The position numbers and the translations under genes are program-made. Shown here piece by piece: positions 1-5,012 of a stretch of DNA of 5,230 nucleotides. The notes beneath the pieces were generated by a model. It made no database searches. It was not told the DNA's origin and worked only from the letters and a program-made list of their open reading frames with translations. Position 1 is the first letter of the stretch. Every line of letters begins with the position of its first letter. Origin of the DNA: Candidatus Rifleibacteriota bacterium (lineage in GTDB: Bacteria > Riflebacteria > Ozemobacteria > Ozemobacterales > Ozemobacteraceae); the NCBI GenBank assembly GCA_029560455.1, contig JAKQKW010000129.1:1-5230 (forward strand), read 5' to 3'.

Positions 1-28
1 TGTTAACACCGGTCATGTTCTGACCCAC
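1..28 (+). repeat. Left terminal inverted repeat of the element (outermost transposase-binding unit)
   Basis: TAACACCG (4-11), six variable bases, then TTCTGACCCA (18-27). The right end, reverse-complemented, has the same two blocks with the same six-base gap. Only the outermost bases differ in offset: TGT here, TGTGC at the right. The simplest reading is that the left terminus starts 2 bases before the window as TGTGT. Confidence 0.85.
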
Positions 29-96
29 CCACCGACGAAAAACTGACCCACTTTTCGGTGTCATTTTTTTGCAGCACCGATTTAACCCTGACCCAC
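7..96 (+). repeat. Three left-end copies of a 22-bp unit CACCG-N8-CTGACCCAC
   Basis: Copies lie at 7-28, 30-51 and 75-96. In each, CACCG and CTGACCCAC begin exactly 13 bases apart, while the eight bases between them differ. Unit starts are separated by 23 and 45 bases, about two and four helical turns, so all three present the same face of the DNA. Multiple terminal repeats are typical of IS21-family ends and are expected to be IstA-binding sites. An isolated inverted TCGGTG (55-60) lies between the second and third copies and could pair with CACCGA at 30-35. Confidence 0.8.
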
Positions 97-170
97 CATT
101 TTGCCAGATACCACCTTGGTTCATGGCTTAAGTTGCTTTGAATCATATTCTTGATCCGAAAGACTTGTAT

Positions 171-200
171 TGGTGCTTAGAATTTTGAAATTCAGCACCA
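171..200 (+). promoter_or_regulatory. Inverted repeat / stem-loop in the leader of the first gene
   Basis: TGGTGCT (171-177) pairs with AGCACCA (194-200). Inside it, GAATTT (180-185) pairs with AAATTC (188-193). That gives 13 pairs with a two-base bulge (178-179) and a very tight two-base apex that would open somewhat in RNA. No T-run follows, so it does not look like a terminator. It could be a dyad operator or an RNA structure that limits read-through expression of the operon. The function is not known. Confidence 0.5.
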
Positions 201-229
201 TGGCCTGAGTAGAGCATCTCTTTGGCCAT
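200..229 (+). promoter_or_regulatory. Second leader stem-loop, next to the ribosome binding site
   Basis: ATGGCC (200-205) pairs with GGCCAT (224-229), and an inner AGAG (211-214) pairs with CTCT (218-221), leaving an asymmetric internal loop. It directly abuts the 171-200 hairpin and ends about ten bases before the AGGTGA ribosome binding site (240-245). It is weaker than the first hairpin, and chance cannot be excluded. No convincing -35/-10 promoter was found in bases 97-252. Confidence 0.3.
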
Positions 230-252
230 CTTTCAGACCAGGTGATTATCTG

Positions 253-792
253 ATGAACCGTCTCTGCAAACATTGCGGGGAGTCCTTTTCGCCCTGTCGC
301 TCAGTTCCCGGGCAGGAATATTGCAGTAATCTCTCTTGCCAGAGAGCGCGAAAGCGGGCCTGGCAAAAGAAGAAACTGGTAAGTGATCCTGATTACAGTG
401 ACAACCAGAAGTCTTCTCAGCAGGCCTGGCGAGCCAGAAACCCTTCCTATATGCGGGAATACCGTGCCCGGTCGCGAGCATACACAGAGCGGAATCGATT
501 GCAGCAACGGCATCGTAATCGGCGCCGCAAAAATTTACTCGTTACCGGGTCTGTTTTACCCTCATCGAGCTCGTCTCTGATTGTAAAGATGGACGAGCTC
601 AAATCTTTTCTGGCAGGGCTTTTCATGCCATTTCGTCGCACACCATTCGACCCGCGTTTTATTGTAAAGATGGACGAGCTCATCGCTCATCAACAGGCAC
701 TTTCGGGGATGTATCTCCGGCAGTTTTCTGGCGGGGTTGATTGTAAAGAGATGACCAGCTCGCCAGCTTTATGCGGTCTGATTACACTTTGA
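253..792 (+). CDS. Cys4 zinc-finger-like, highly basic protein; first gene of the element operon
   Basis: This 179-residue protein has no assigned function. The N-terminus has four cysteines in a CxxC-x15-C-x4-C arrangement (C5, C8, C24, C29), suitable for one zinc ion. A strongly basic, Trp/Tyr/Asn/Arg-rich stretch follows to about residue 95 (RARKRAWQKKK, then repeated xRNPSYMREYR-like segments). This composition suggests nucleic-acid binding. The C-terminal part is unlike it: IVKMDEL appears at residues 110-116 and again at 137-143, encoded by the DNA repeat described separately, and may be low-constraint protein. The start is supported by AGGTGA at 240-245, eight or so bases upstream. From memory, similar proteins occur beside ParB-like genes and IS21 transposases in other bacteria; a search is needed to confirm this. 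A DNA-binding cofactor or regulator of transposition is the best guess. Confidence 0.75.
   Translation: MNRLCKHCGESFSPCRSVPGQEYCSNLSCQRARKRAWQKKKLVSDPDYSDNQKSSQQAWRARNPSYMREYRARSRAYTERNRLQQRHRNRRRKNLLVTGSVLPSSSSSLIVKMDELKSFLAGLFMPFRRTPFDPRFIVKMDELIAHQQALSGMYLRQFSGGVDCKEMTSSPALCGLITL
567..600 (+). repeat. 9-bp perfect inverted repeat GAGCTCGTC / GACGAGCTC around the first iteron
   Basis: GAGCTCGTC (567-575) and GACGAGCTC (592-600) are exact reverse complements separated by 16 bases. The intervening bases include ATTGTAAAGATG of the first direct-repeat copy. It could be a pair of half-sites for a dimeric DNA-binding protein, or an RNA hairpin inside the coding sequence. Confidence 0.55.
580..600 (+). 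repeat. Internal direct repeat, copy 1 (ATTGTAAAGA + TGGACGAGCTC)
   Basis: This 21-base sequence is repeated exactly at 661-681 and imperfectly at 740-761. Here it is read as ATT GTA AAG ATG GAC GAG CTC, encoding IVKMDEL. It forms the right arm of a 9-bp inverted repeat with 567-575. Confidence 0.85.
661..681 (+). repeat. Internal direct repeat, copy 2 (exact)
   Basis: Identical over 21 bases to 580-600 and 81 bases further on, so it is in the same reading frame and again encodes IVKMDEL. The surrounding sequence is not repeated. It continues into GACGAGCTCATC, a near-palindrome. Confidence 0.85.
740..761 (+). repeat. Internal direct repeat, copy 3 (degenerate, out of frame)
   Basis: ATTGTAAAGA is identical to the other copies. 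One base is then inserted and the GACGAGCTC half becomes GACCAGCTC. It begins 79 bases after copy 2, so it is read one base out of register and encodes DCKEMTSS, not IVKMDEL. Retention of the bases without the protein motif suggests a DNA- or RNA-level role. It ends about ten bases before the ParB-like gene. Confidence 0.65.
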
Positions 793-1658
793 ACATGAGC
801 GATGAAATACACCAACTTAATCTTTCGCAGATTGGCGAATCCTATGGTCCCCTGCGCATAATCAATGCTCGCGCCGACGCTTGCATGCTGCAGTCGATAA
901 AAACATTCGGTCAGATGAGTCCGGTTGTCTGCCTGAGGACAGACGACGGTCATGAACTGGTTGATGGATTTAAACGGCTTCGCGCGTTGAGAAGTCTGAA
1001 GGCCGAGACCTTGAAATGCGTTTTCGTTGACGCCCAGGCTCGTGTTGGCAAGGCCAGAATCATTCAGCTGAACCAGGCATCGCGTTCGATAAGCGATATT
1101 GAAGAGGCTCTGGTTCTGCAGTCGTTGCATCGTATAGATGGTCTGTCTCAGGTTGAGATTTCAGTTCTGCTGGGCCGCGACAAGAGCTGGGTGTGTCGTC
1201 GGATTTCGTTGATCGAGAAACTGTCAGATTCAGTTCAGGAGCATATCAGGCTGGGTCTGATTTCCAGCAGTGTCGGGCGTGCATTAGCTCTGTTGCCCCG
1301 GGGCAACCAGCAGGAAGTTTTATATGCCGTTTTAAAGCACCATCTTGGGAAGCGTGCGGTTGAGCGGCTTGTGCGGCAACTTATTACCATGCCGACTCAG
1401 CAATGGTCTACGCTTCTATATAATGCCTGGTCATACGATTCACCTGAATTAGTCGCTCAGCAGCAACCTTGCGACAGGTTTTCAGGTCAGCTTAAAAGTC
1501 TGTTGCGTCTGCAGAAATCGGTAATTATAAGTGCTCAAGAGGTTCTGGCATCTGACCATGCCGTTTCTGAGGCATTACTTGAAAAGGCGCTGACGAGCGC
1601 GCAAAGCCTTAAGTCATTGATATCGCGCATTTTGCATGAAAAAACTCTGGAGGTATGA
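771..1658 (+). CDS. ParB-like DNA-binding protein (ParB N-terminal domain plus KorB-type HTH)
   Basis: The 295-residue protein has the ParB/Spo0J layout. An N-terminal ParB-type domain (about residues 15-105) includes ELVDGFKRLRALRSL at 62-76, in the place of the canonical GERRxRA nucleotide-binding box. A helix-turn-helix follows at about 124-150 (DGLSQVEISVLLGRDKSWVCRRI), then a conserved-looking segment near RALALLPRGNQ (170-180) and a less recognisable C-terminal region. No ParA partner is present, so plasmid or chromosome partition is unlikely. Its place between the zinc-finger gene and istA suggests a transposition or regulatory role, possibly by binding the repeats at 580-761. The start is uncertain. 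ATG 771 overlaps the upstream gene by 22 bases; ATG 795, two bases after the upstream stop, is an equally good choice (MSDEIHQL). Neither has a clear ribosome binding site, suggesting translational coupling. Confidence 0.85.
   Translation: MRSDYTLNMSDEIHQLNLSQIGESYGPLRIINARADACMLQSIKTFGQMSPVVCLRTDDGHELVDGFKRLRALRSLKAETLKCVFVDAQARVGKARIIQLNQASRSISDIEEALVLQSLHRIDGLSQVEISVLLGRDKSWVCRRISLIEKLSDSVQEHIRLGLISSSVGRALALLPRGNQQEVLYAVLKHHLGKRAVERLVRQLITMPTQQWSTLLYNAWSYDSPELVAQQQPCDRFSGQLKSLLRLQKSVIISAQEVLASDHAVSEALLEKALTSAQSLKSLISRILHEKTLEV
1649..1653 (+). promoter_or_regulatory. istA: Ribosome binding site GGAGG deciding the istA start
   Basis: Three consecutive in-frame ATGs occur at 1655, 1658 and 1661. 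GGAGG ends 1, 4 and 7 bases before them respectively. Only the last has normal spacing, so 1661 is preferred. The first would overlap the ParB-like gene's stop as ATGA. Confidence 0.75.
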
Positions 1659-1660
1659 TG

Positions 1661-3253
1661 ATGCCACGTATTTTTCACAGCAGAGAAGAGTTCGAGCAGG
1701 AGCTCATTCTGCTTTCCCGCGATGGAAACTCAATCAGATTTTTATCGCGAACATTCAACATCAGTCGCAATACTGTGCGGCGCATTCTGCGGGAACATTC
1801 TGCCCGACGCGCAAGTGAGCACGACATATTGCCGGTTCGGCGCACCAGGAAGAGCAAGCTCGACGCATTTTCTGCTCAGATAATCGATCTGCTTGAAAAG
1901 TATAAAAACATAACAGCTCAGCGCGTCTTTGAAGAGCTTGTGAAAGAGGGTTATGACGGCGGTGTCAGCATTCTGCGCGCTCATCTGAGAAAGATTCGTG
2001 TTGTCGCAAAAGAACCGGTAATTCGCTTCGAGACAGGGCCTGGCCAGCAGGGCCAAATGGACTGGAGCCCTTATAAACTAGCCTTTACCCGATCAGGGAA
2101 GGCTGAGGTTCAGTGTTTTTCGTATATATTGGGTCATTCGCGGCGGCAATTCATTGATTTCAGCCCGCGCCATGATTTTTATACGCTGATACGCCGCCAT
2201 CAGGCGGCTTTCGAATATTTTGGCGGTGTTGTGGCCGAGTGCCTGTATGATAACGAGAAAACGGTGGTATTGCGCTGGGAGGCTGGAAAGCCCGTGTTTA
2301 ATCCGGCTTTTACGGCGTTCATAACGCATTACAACTGCCGCCCCATTGCCTGCCGACCGGGTAGCCCCAAGACCAAAGGCAAAGTTGAAGCACCGTTCAA
2401 GTATATAGAGGGAAATCTGTTGTGCGGGAGAGATTTTCAGGATCTTGATGATCTGAGAGCAACGGCTCGCTGGTGGCTTGAAAATGTTTCAGACCGGCAT
2501 GTTCATGACACAACCCGACGCACTCCCATAGAACTGTTCAACGAAGAAGAGCTCTCTGCTCTGCAACCTCTGCCGGCTTTTCCTTACGACTGTTCAGAAG
2601 TTCGACTTGCAGTGTGTAACAGTGAGAGCATGGTAACTTTCGAAACCAATCGCTACTCGGTTCCGACCGGTTACATAGGTGATATTCTCAGCATCAAAGC
2701 TGGCGAAAGAGAGCTGAGAATTTACAGTCAGGACTTGAAACTGCTTGCGGTTCATGAGCGCCACGCGATGGGCGAAAATGCGACTATCGAGGATCCCTCG
2801 CATTATCGGGTGAGACGAGAAAAATATGGACTTGAGCCGGTTAGAGATGCTTTCGTGAGCTTTGGCGAAGCAGCCGAAGATTTTCTGGCGGGCCTGTTGA
2901 ACAAAAATCCCAGAAATATCGGCTTTCAGGTCAGACACATTCTGAATCTCAAAGCGCAATTCAACAGCGATGACATTCACAGCGCTCTCATGCATGCCAT
3001 GCGCTACAACGCATACGATGCGAAGGCTGTCGAAAGAATTCTGGCGGTCAAGGCTCAGCCAAGAACCCTTGAATCGATCAGAAATGAAAAAGCCCGGCAA
3101 CAACTTGCCGAGACTCTGCCACCAATAATACAACGGCCGCTGTCTGAATACGGCGAGCTGTTTCAATCACAGGAGATAATACATGAAACCCTCACCAACT
3201 CTGATGCATATAAAAAGTCATCTACAGACTCTGAAACTGAAGAAAATACTTGA
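1661..3253 (+). CDS. istA: IS21-family transposase IstA (DDE strand-transfer enzyme)
   Basis: IstA cuts the element ends and joins them to target DNA, working with IstB. From the preferred start the protein has 530 residues, normal for the family. The N-terminal region holds a helix-turn-helix (about residues 12-46, with IRFLSRTFNISRNTVRRIL) for binding the terminal repeats. The retroviral-integrase-like core shows all three acidic residues in the expected contexts: D134 in GQMDW, D197 in LYDNEKTVV and E243 in KTKGKVEAPF. A C-terminal Mu-transposase-like beta segment follows (about 310-370, including VTFETNRYSVP). No frameshift or stop interrupts the frame, so it looks intact. It directly follows the ParB-like gene and its 3' end overlaps istB by 71 bases, a strongly coupled arrangement. 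Starts at 1655 or 1658 would add two or one residues. Confidence 0.95.
   Translation: MPRIFHSREEFEQELILLSRDGNSIRFLSRTFNISRNTVRRILREHSARRASEHDILPVRRTRKSKLDAFSAQIIDLLEKYKNITAQRVFEELVKEGYDGGVSILRAHLRKIRVVAKEPVIRFETGPGQQGQMDWSPYKLAFTRSGKAEVQCFSYILGHSRRQFIDFSPRHDFYTLIRRHQAAFEYFGGVVAECLYDNEKTVVLRWEAGKPVFNPAFTAFITHYNCRPIACRPGSPKTKGKVEAPFKYIEGNLLCGRDFQDLDDLRATARWWLENVSDRHVHDTTRRTPIELFNEEELSALQPLPAFPYDCSEVRLAVCNSESMVTFETNRYSVPTGYIGDILSIKAGERELRIYSQDLKLLAVHERHAMGENATIEDPSHYRVRREKYGLEPVRDAFVSFGEAAEDFLAGLLNKNPRNIGFQVRHILNLKAQFNSDDIHSALMHAMRYNAYDAKAVERILAVKAQPRTLESIRNEKARQQLAETLPPIIQRPLSEYGELFQSQEIIHETLTNSDAYKKSSTDSETEENT
3171..3175 (+). promoter_or_regulatory. istB: Ribosome binding site AGGAG for istB, inside istA
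   Basis: AGGAG ends seven bases before ATG 3183 and supports that start over the next in-frame ATG at 3204. It lies within the istA coding sequence, so istB translation begins while istA is still being read. Confidence 0.75.
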
Positions 3254-3995
3254 AGCCATCGACAGTGAAATGGCTTGGGCCGCGCAGAACAACCCGCCGC
3301 CGTCTGAATTCCTTGAAAGAATACTGGTGATCGAAGCGCAAGATATGATCGACAGACGCATTGAAAGAAGAATTCGCGAGGCCCGCCTGCCTGAGCGAAA
3401 ACTGTTGGCTGAATTCGACTTCAAGTTCCAGACGGGCGTTGATAAGGCTCAGATTATGGATCTTGCCAGGCTTGATTTCGTTGACAGAAAGCAGGGACTA
3501 ATACTTGCCGGAAGCTCGGGAACCGGCAAAAGCCACATAGCAAAGGCTCTGCTGCTACTGGCGTGCTCAAAATCATATCGTTGCCGATATACTACCGGCA
3601 CAGACATGCTCAACGATCTGATGGCCGGACTGGCAGACAACACAATGCACAAGCGCTTAAAGCAATATCTGTCACCTGAAATCCTTCTGATCGATGAGGT
3701 CGGACTCGATAAACTCGAACAAAGTGAAGCCAGGCACGCCGGCCTCTTCCACAAAGTCATTGACGGGCGTTACTGCAAAGGCTCTACTCTCATCACAACC
3801 AACATCGACTTTAAAGAGCTTGGCGACTATCTTGGAGACCCGGTAACGACGACAGCATTGATCGACCGGATGATTCATCATTCAATTCTGATAACTATAC
3901 AGGGCCCGAGCTGGAGAATGCACGAATCAAAGAAACTCAACGCCAGGGTAAAGGAGCAGAAAAAGCAAAAGACTCTGGAGAATGCTGACCAATAA
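3183..3995 (+). CDS. istB: IS21-family helper ATPase IstB (AAA+)
   Basis: IstB is a DnaC/DnaA-related AAA+ ATPase that assembles on target DNA and stimulates IstA strand transfer. The 270-residue length is normal. An N-terminal helical region (about 1-80) contains the family's LKLKKILEAI-type segment. The ATPase core has Walker A GSSGTGKS (110-117), Walker B LLIDEVG (168-174), a sensor I asparagine in LITTN (N207) and a likely arginine finger in ALIDRMIHHS (R229). The Lys/Gln-rich C-terminal tail (250-270) is unremarkable. All catalytic motifs are intact, so together with IstA the element could be active. The first 71 bases lie inside the end of istA in another frame, and a strong terminator follows 27 bases after the stop. 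Confidence 0.95.
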   Translation: MKPSPTLMHIKSHLQTLKLKKILEAIDSEMAWAAQNNPPPSEFLERILVIEAQDMIDRRIERRIREARLPERKLLAEFDFKFQTGVDKAQIMDLARLDFVDRKQGLILAGSSGTGKSHIAKALLLLACSKSYRCRYTTGTDMLNDLMAGLADNTMHKRLKQYLSPEILLIDEVGLDKLEQSEARHAGLFHKVIDGRYCKGSTLITTNIDFKELGDYLGDPVTTTALIDRMIHHSILITIQGPSWRMHESKKLNARVKEQKKQKTLENADQ

Positions 3996-4022
3996 ACGAT
4001 AAACGACAAAAATCTGAGCGTC

Positions 4023-4066
4023 AAAAACGCCCACCGGCATCGATATAACCGCCGGTGGGCGTTTTT
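4023..4066 (+). terminator. Strong rho-independent terminator, symmetrical (bidirectional)
   Basis: A perfect 16-bp stem joins 4023-4038 to 4051-4066 with a 12-base loop. The stem core is CGCCCACCGGC, flanked by five A's upstream and five T's downstream. It ends the four-gene operon. Because the A-tract reads as a T-tract on the other strand, it should also stop transcription entering from the interrupted minus-strand gene at the right. Confidence 0.93.
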
Positions 4067-4187
4067 CATGTTGGCCGACAATTATGGCAGGCAAAAAACA
4101 GCCAGAAAATCAGCAATCGGGAAGGCTGAAAACTCAAGCAAATTGACAACCTGCAGACAATAAACTCAAAAACAGGCAACTTTGCCC
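4067..4187. other. Non-coding stretch between terminator and right-end repeats
   Basis: No open reading frame, RNA gene or convincing promoter is seen here. A TTGACA (4143-4148) has no acceptable -10 partner at normal spacing. CAGGCAA occurs twice (4088-4094 and 4173-4179), which is probably chance. Confidence 0.5.
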
Positions 4188-4238
4188 GGGTCCAATAAAA
4201 TATGGAACATGGGTCAGAAATTATTCGGTGTTAGCACA
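4188..4238 (-). repeat. Right terminal inverted repeat plus degenerate inner copy
   Basis: Read inward on the minus strand, the end is TGTGC, then TAACACCG, six bases, and TTCTGACCCAT (outer unit 4209-4230, CACCG and CTGACCCAT again 13 bases apart). A second site, GGACCC (4188-4193), keeps only the GACCC core, but its spacing from the outer copy is 23 bases, exactly that of the first two left units. The end is weaker than the left, which has three good copies. The terminus is placed at 4238. Confidence 0.85.
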
Positions 4239-4999
4239 GATTTTACAACCCAAGACCCAGAATTGTAATACCAATCTTGATATGACCCAGGTACATGTGT
4301 GTGCCCAACGACAGCAACGTCAAATTTTAGCCGTTCTTTTGCTTCAATCATATGAACAAAGTGTTGGTTAATTTGATCCTTAACTTGAGTGGGTGAAGCT
4401 TCCAATATAGATTTTTTGAAAACACTTAATATATCAAATTGTATACTACCGTAAATTTTTTCAGCAGACTGAGAGAGAGAATCAAAAAGTGAATGCAAAA
4501 AATCCTCTGTTGAGACACCATGGGGCAGCATTGGACCAAATTTATCTTCGAAGTAACCAGCCACTATTGCAGCTACCCTACCGATACCGGGCCGAGTGCC
4601 TCTATTAAGCGGGTCATTTTCATGACCATGAGAAAAATAGAACTTTTTGCCACCAATTATCCTAAAGAATGGTAAACACATATTTTGAAAAAAACTATCT
4701 AAAAAGAAAGGTTCATTGATTAAGGGCTGCAAGTCTACATCATGGTTCCCGACAACATAAACTGGTCTCCTAGCTTCTAGAATTCTTATCAATTCCAGAT
4801 TTTCTTTTATTGCATCACCTAAATTTGCCTGCCAAAACTCAAAAAAGTCTCCTAGAATTATCAATTCCGATTCTTTAACCCAACCTTCATTTAAAAATTC
4901 AAGAAACAGATCGTTAAAACCGCCAGAAAAGAAATTGTCCCGATTGCTTTTATCACCGACATGAAGGTCGCTAACAACAACAATGTTTTTCTCACTCAT
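4214..4999 (-). CDS. Metallophosphoesterase (LpxH/YbbF-like), 3' end replaced by the inserted element
   Basis: This is a calcineurin-type phosphohydrolase with a complete set of expected metal ligands: DLH (D11, H13), GDFFE (D51), GNHD (N85, H86), SHGH (H124) and GHTH (H233, H235), followed by YYNSGSW (244-250). The spacing and GDFFEFW resemble the group containing UDP-2,3-diacylglucosamine diphosphatase, but the substrate cannot be assigned; long insertions (about 130-220) make true LpxH activity doubtful. Host sequence ends at residue 254: codon 254 spans the junction, and residues 255-261 (VLTPNNF) and the stop come from the element's terminal repeat. The lost C-terminus should lie left of the window. 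The start is supported by AAGGAG (plus-strand 5007-5012), seven bases upstream. Codon use is much more A/T-rich than in the element genes. The truncated product may still fold, since the metal site is complete. Confidence 0.85.
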   Translation of the reverse strand: MSEKNIVVVSDLHVGDKSNRDNFFSGGFNDLFLEFLNEGWVKESELIILGDFFEFWQANLGDAIKENLELIRILEARRPVYVVGNHDVDLQPLINEPFFLDSFFQNMCLPFFRIIGGKKFYFSHGHENDPLNRGTRPGIGRVAAIVAGYFEDKFGPMLPHGVSTEDFLHSLFDSLSQSAEKIYGSIQFDILSVFKKSILEASPTQVKDQINQHFVHMIEAKERLKFDVAVVGHTHVPGSYQDWYYNSGSWVVKSVLTPNNF

Positions 5000-5006
5000 C
5001 TAAAAG

Positions 5007-5012
5007 CTCCTT
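5007..5012 (-). promoter_or_regulatory. Ribosome binding site AAGGAG of the metallophosphoesterase gene
   Basis: On the minus strand AAGGAG ends seven bases before the ATG at 4999-4997, giving a good start for the interrupted gene. Confidence 0.75.

Larger units (their letters stand above)
1..4238 (+). mobile_element. IS21-like transposable element with two extra genes (zinc-finger-like and ParB-like) ahead of istA-istB
   Basis: The element has matching inverted ends, multiple subterminal repeats, an istA/istB pair and a terminator just inside the right end. The right terminus is placed at 4238, where the inverted repeat ends in TGTGC-TAACACCG (read inward). At the left, TAACACCG begins at base 4 rather than base 6, so the real terminus is probably about 2 bases upstream of the window. 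A standard IS21 element has only istA and istB and is roughly 2-2.5 kb. This one is nearly twice that because of two further genes in the same operon. It sits in the 3' end of a metallophosphoesterase gene. Target duplication cannot be tested because the left flank is missing; the first bases outside the right end are GATTTTAC (4239-4246). Confidence 0.9.

Noticed and set aside
1..100. CRISPR-like array from the repeated CTGACCCAC motif
   Set aside because: The copies are transposon end repeats: the same unit appears inverted at the right end, next to istA/istB, and there are no uniform spacers.
131..183. Possible promoter elements (TTGCTT, TTGAAT, TTGATC as -35; TAGAAT as -10)
   Set aside because: No pair has spacing close to 17 bases, so no promoter for the operon can be supported from sequence alone.
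690..1130. Minus-strand open frame of 146 codons opposite the ParB-like gene
   Set aside because: It is a shadow of a well-supported gene on the other strand, with no protein features of its own.
1636..1818. Short plus-strand frame overlapping the ParB-like/istA junction
   Set aside because: It overlaps the start of istA in another frame, and the GGAGG site fits istA at 1661 instead.
2594..3166. Long minus-strand open frame of 190 codons opposite istA
   Set aside because: It lies wholly inside intact istA, has no ribosome binding site seen and no recognisable domain; it is a shadow frame.
4254..4290. Additional GACCCAG motifs (near 4254-4260 and TGACCCAG near 4282) resembling the end-repeat core just outside the right terminus
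   Set aside because: They lie in the coding sequence of the interrupted gene, where they encode the conserved SGSW and PGSY residues, lack the CACCG partner block and are in the opposite orientation to the right-end copies.
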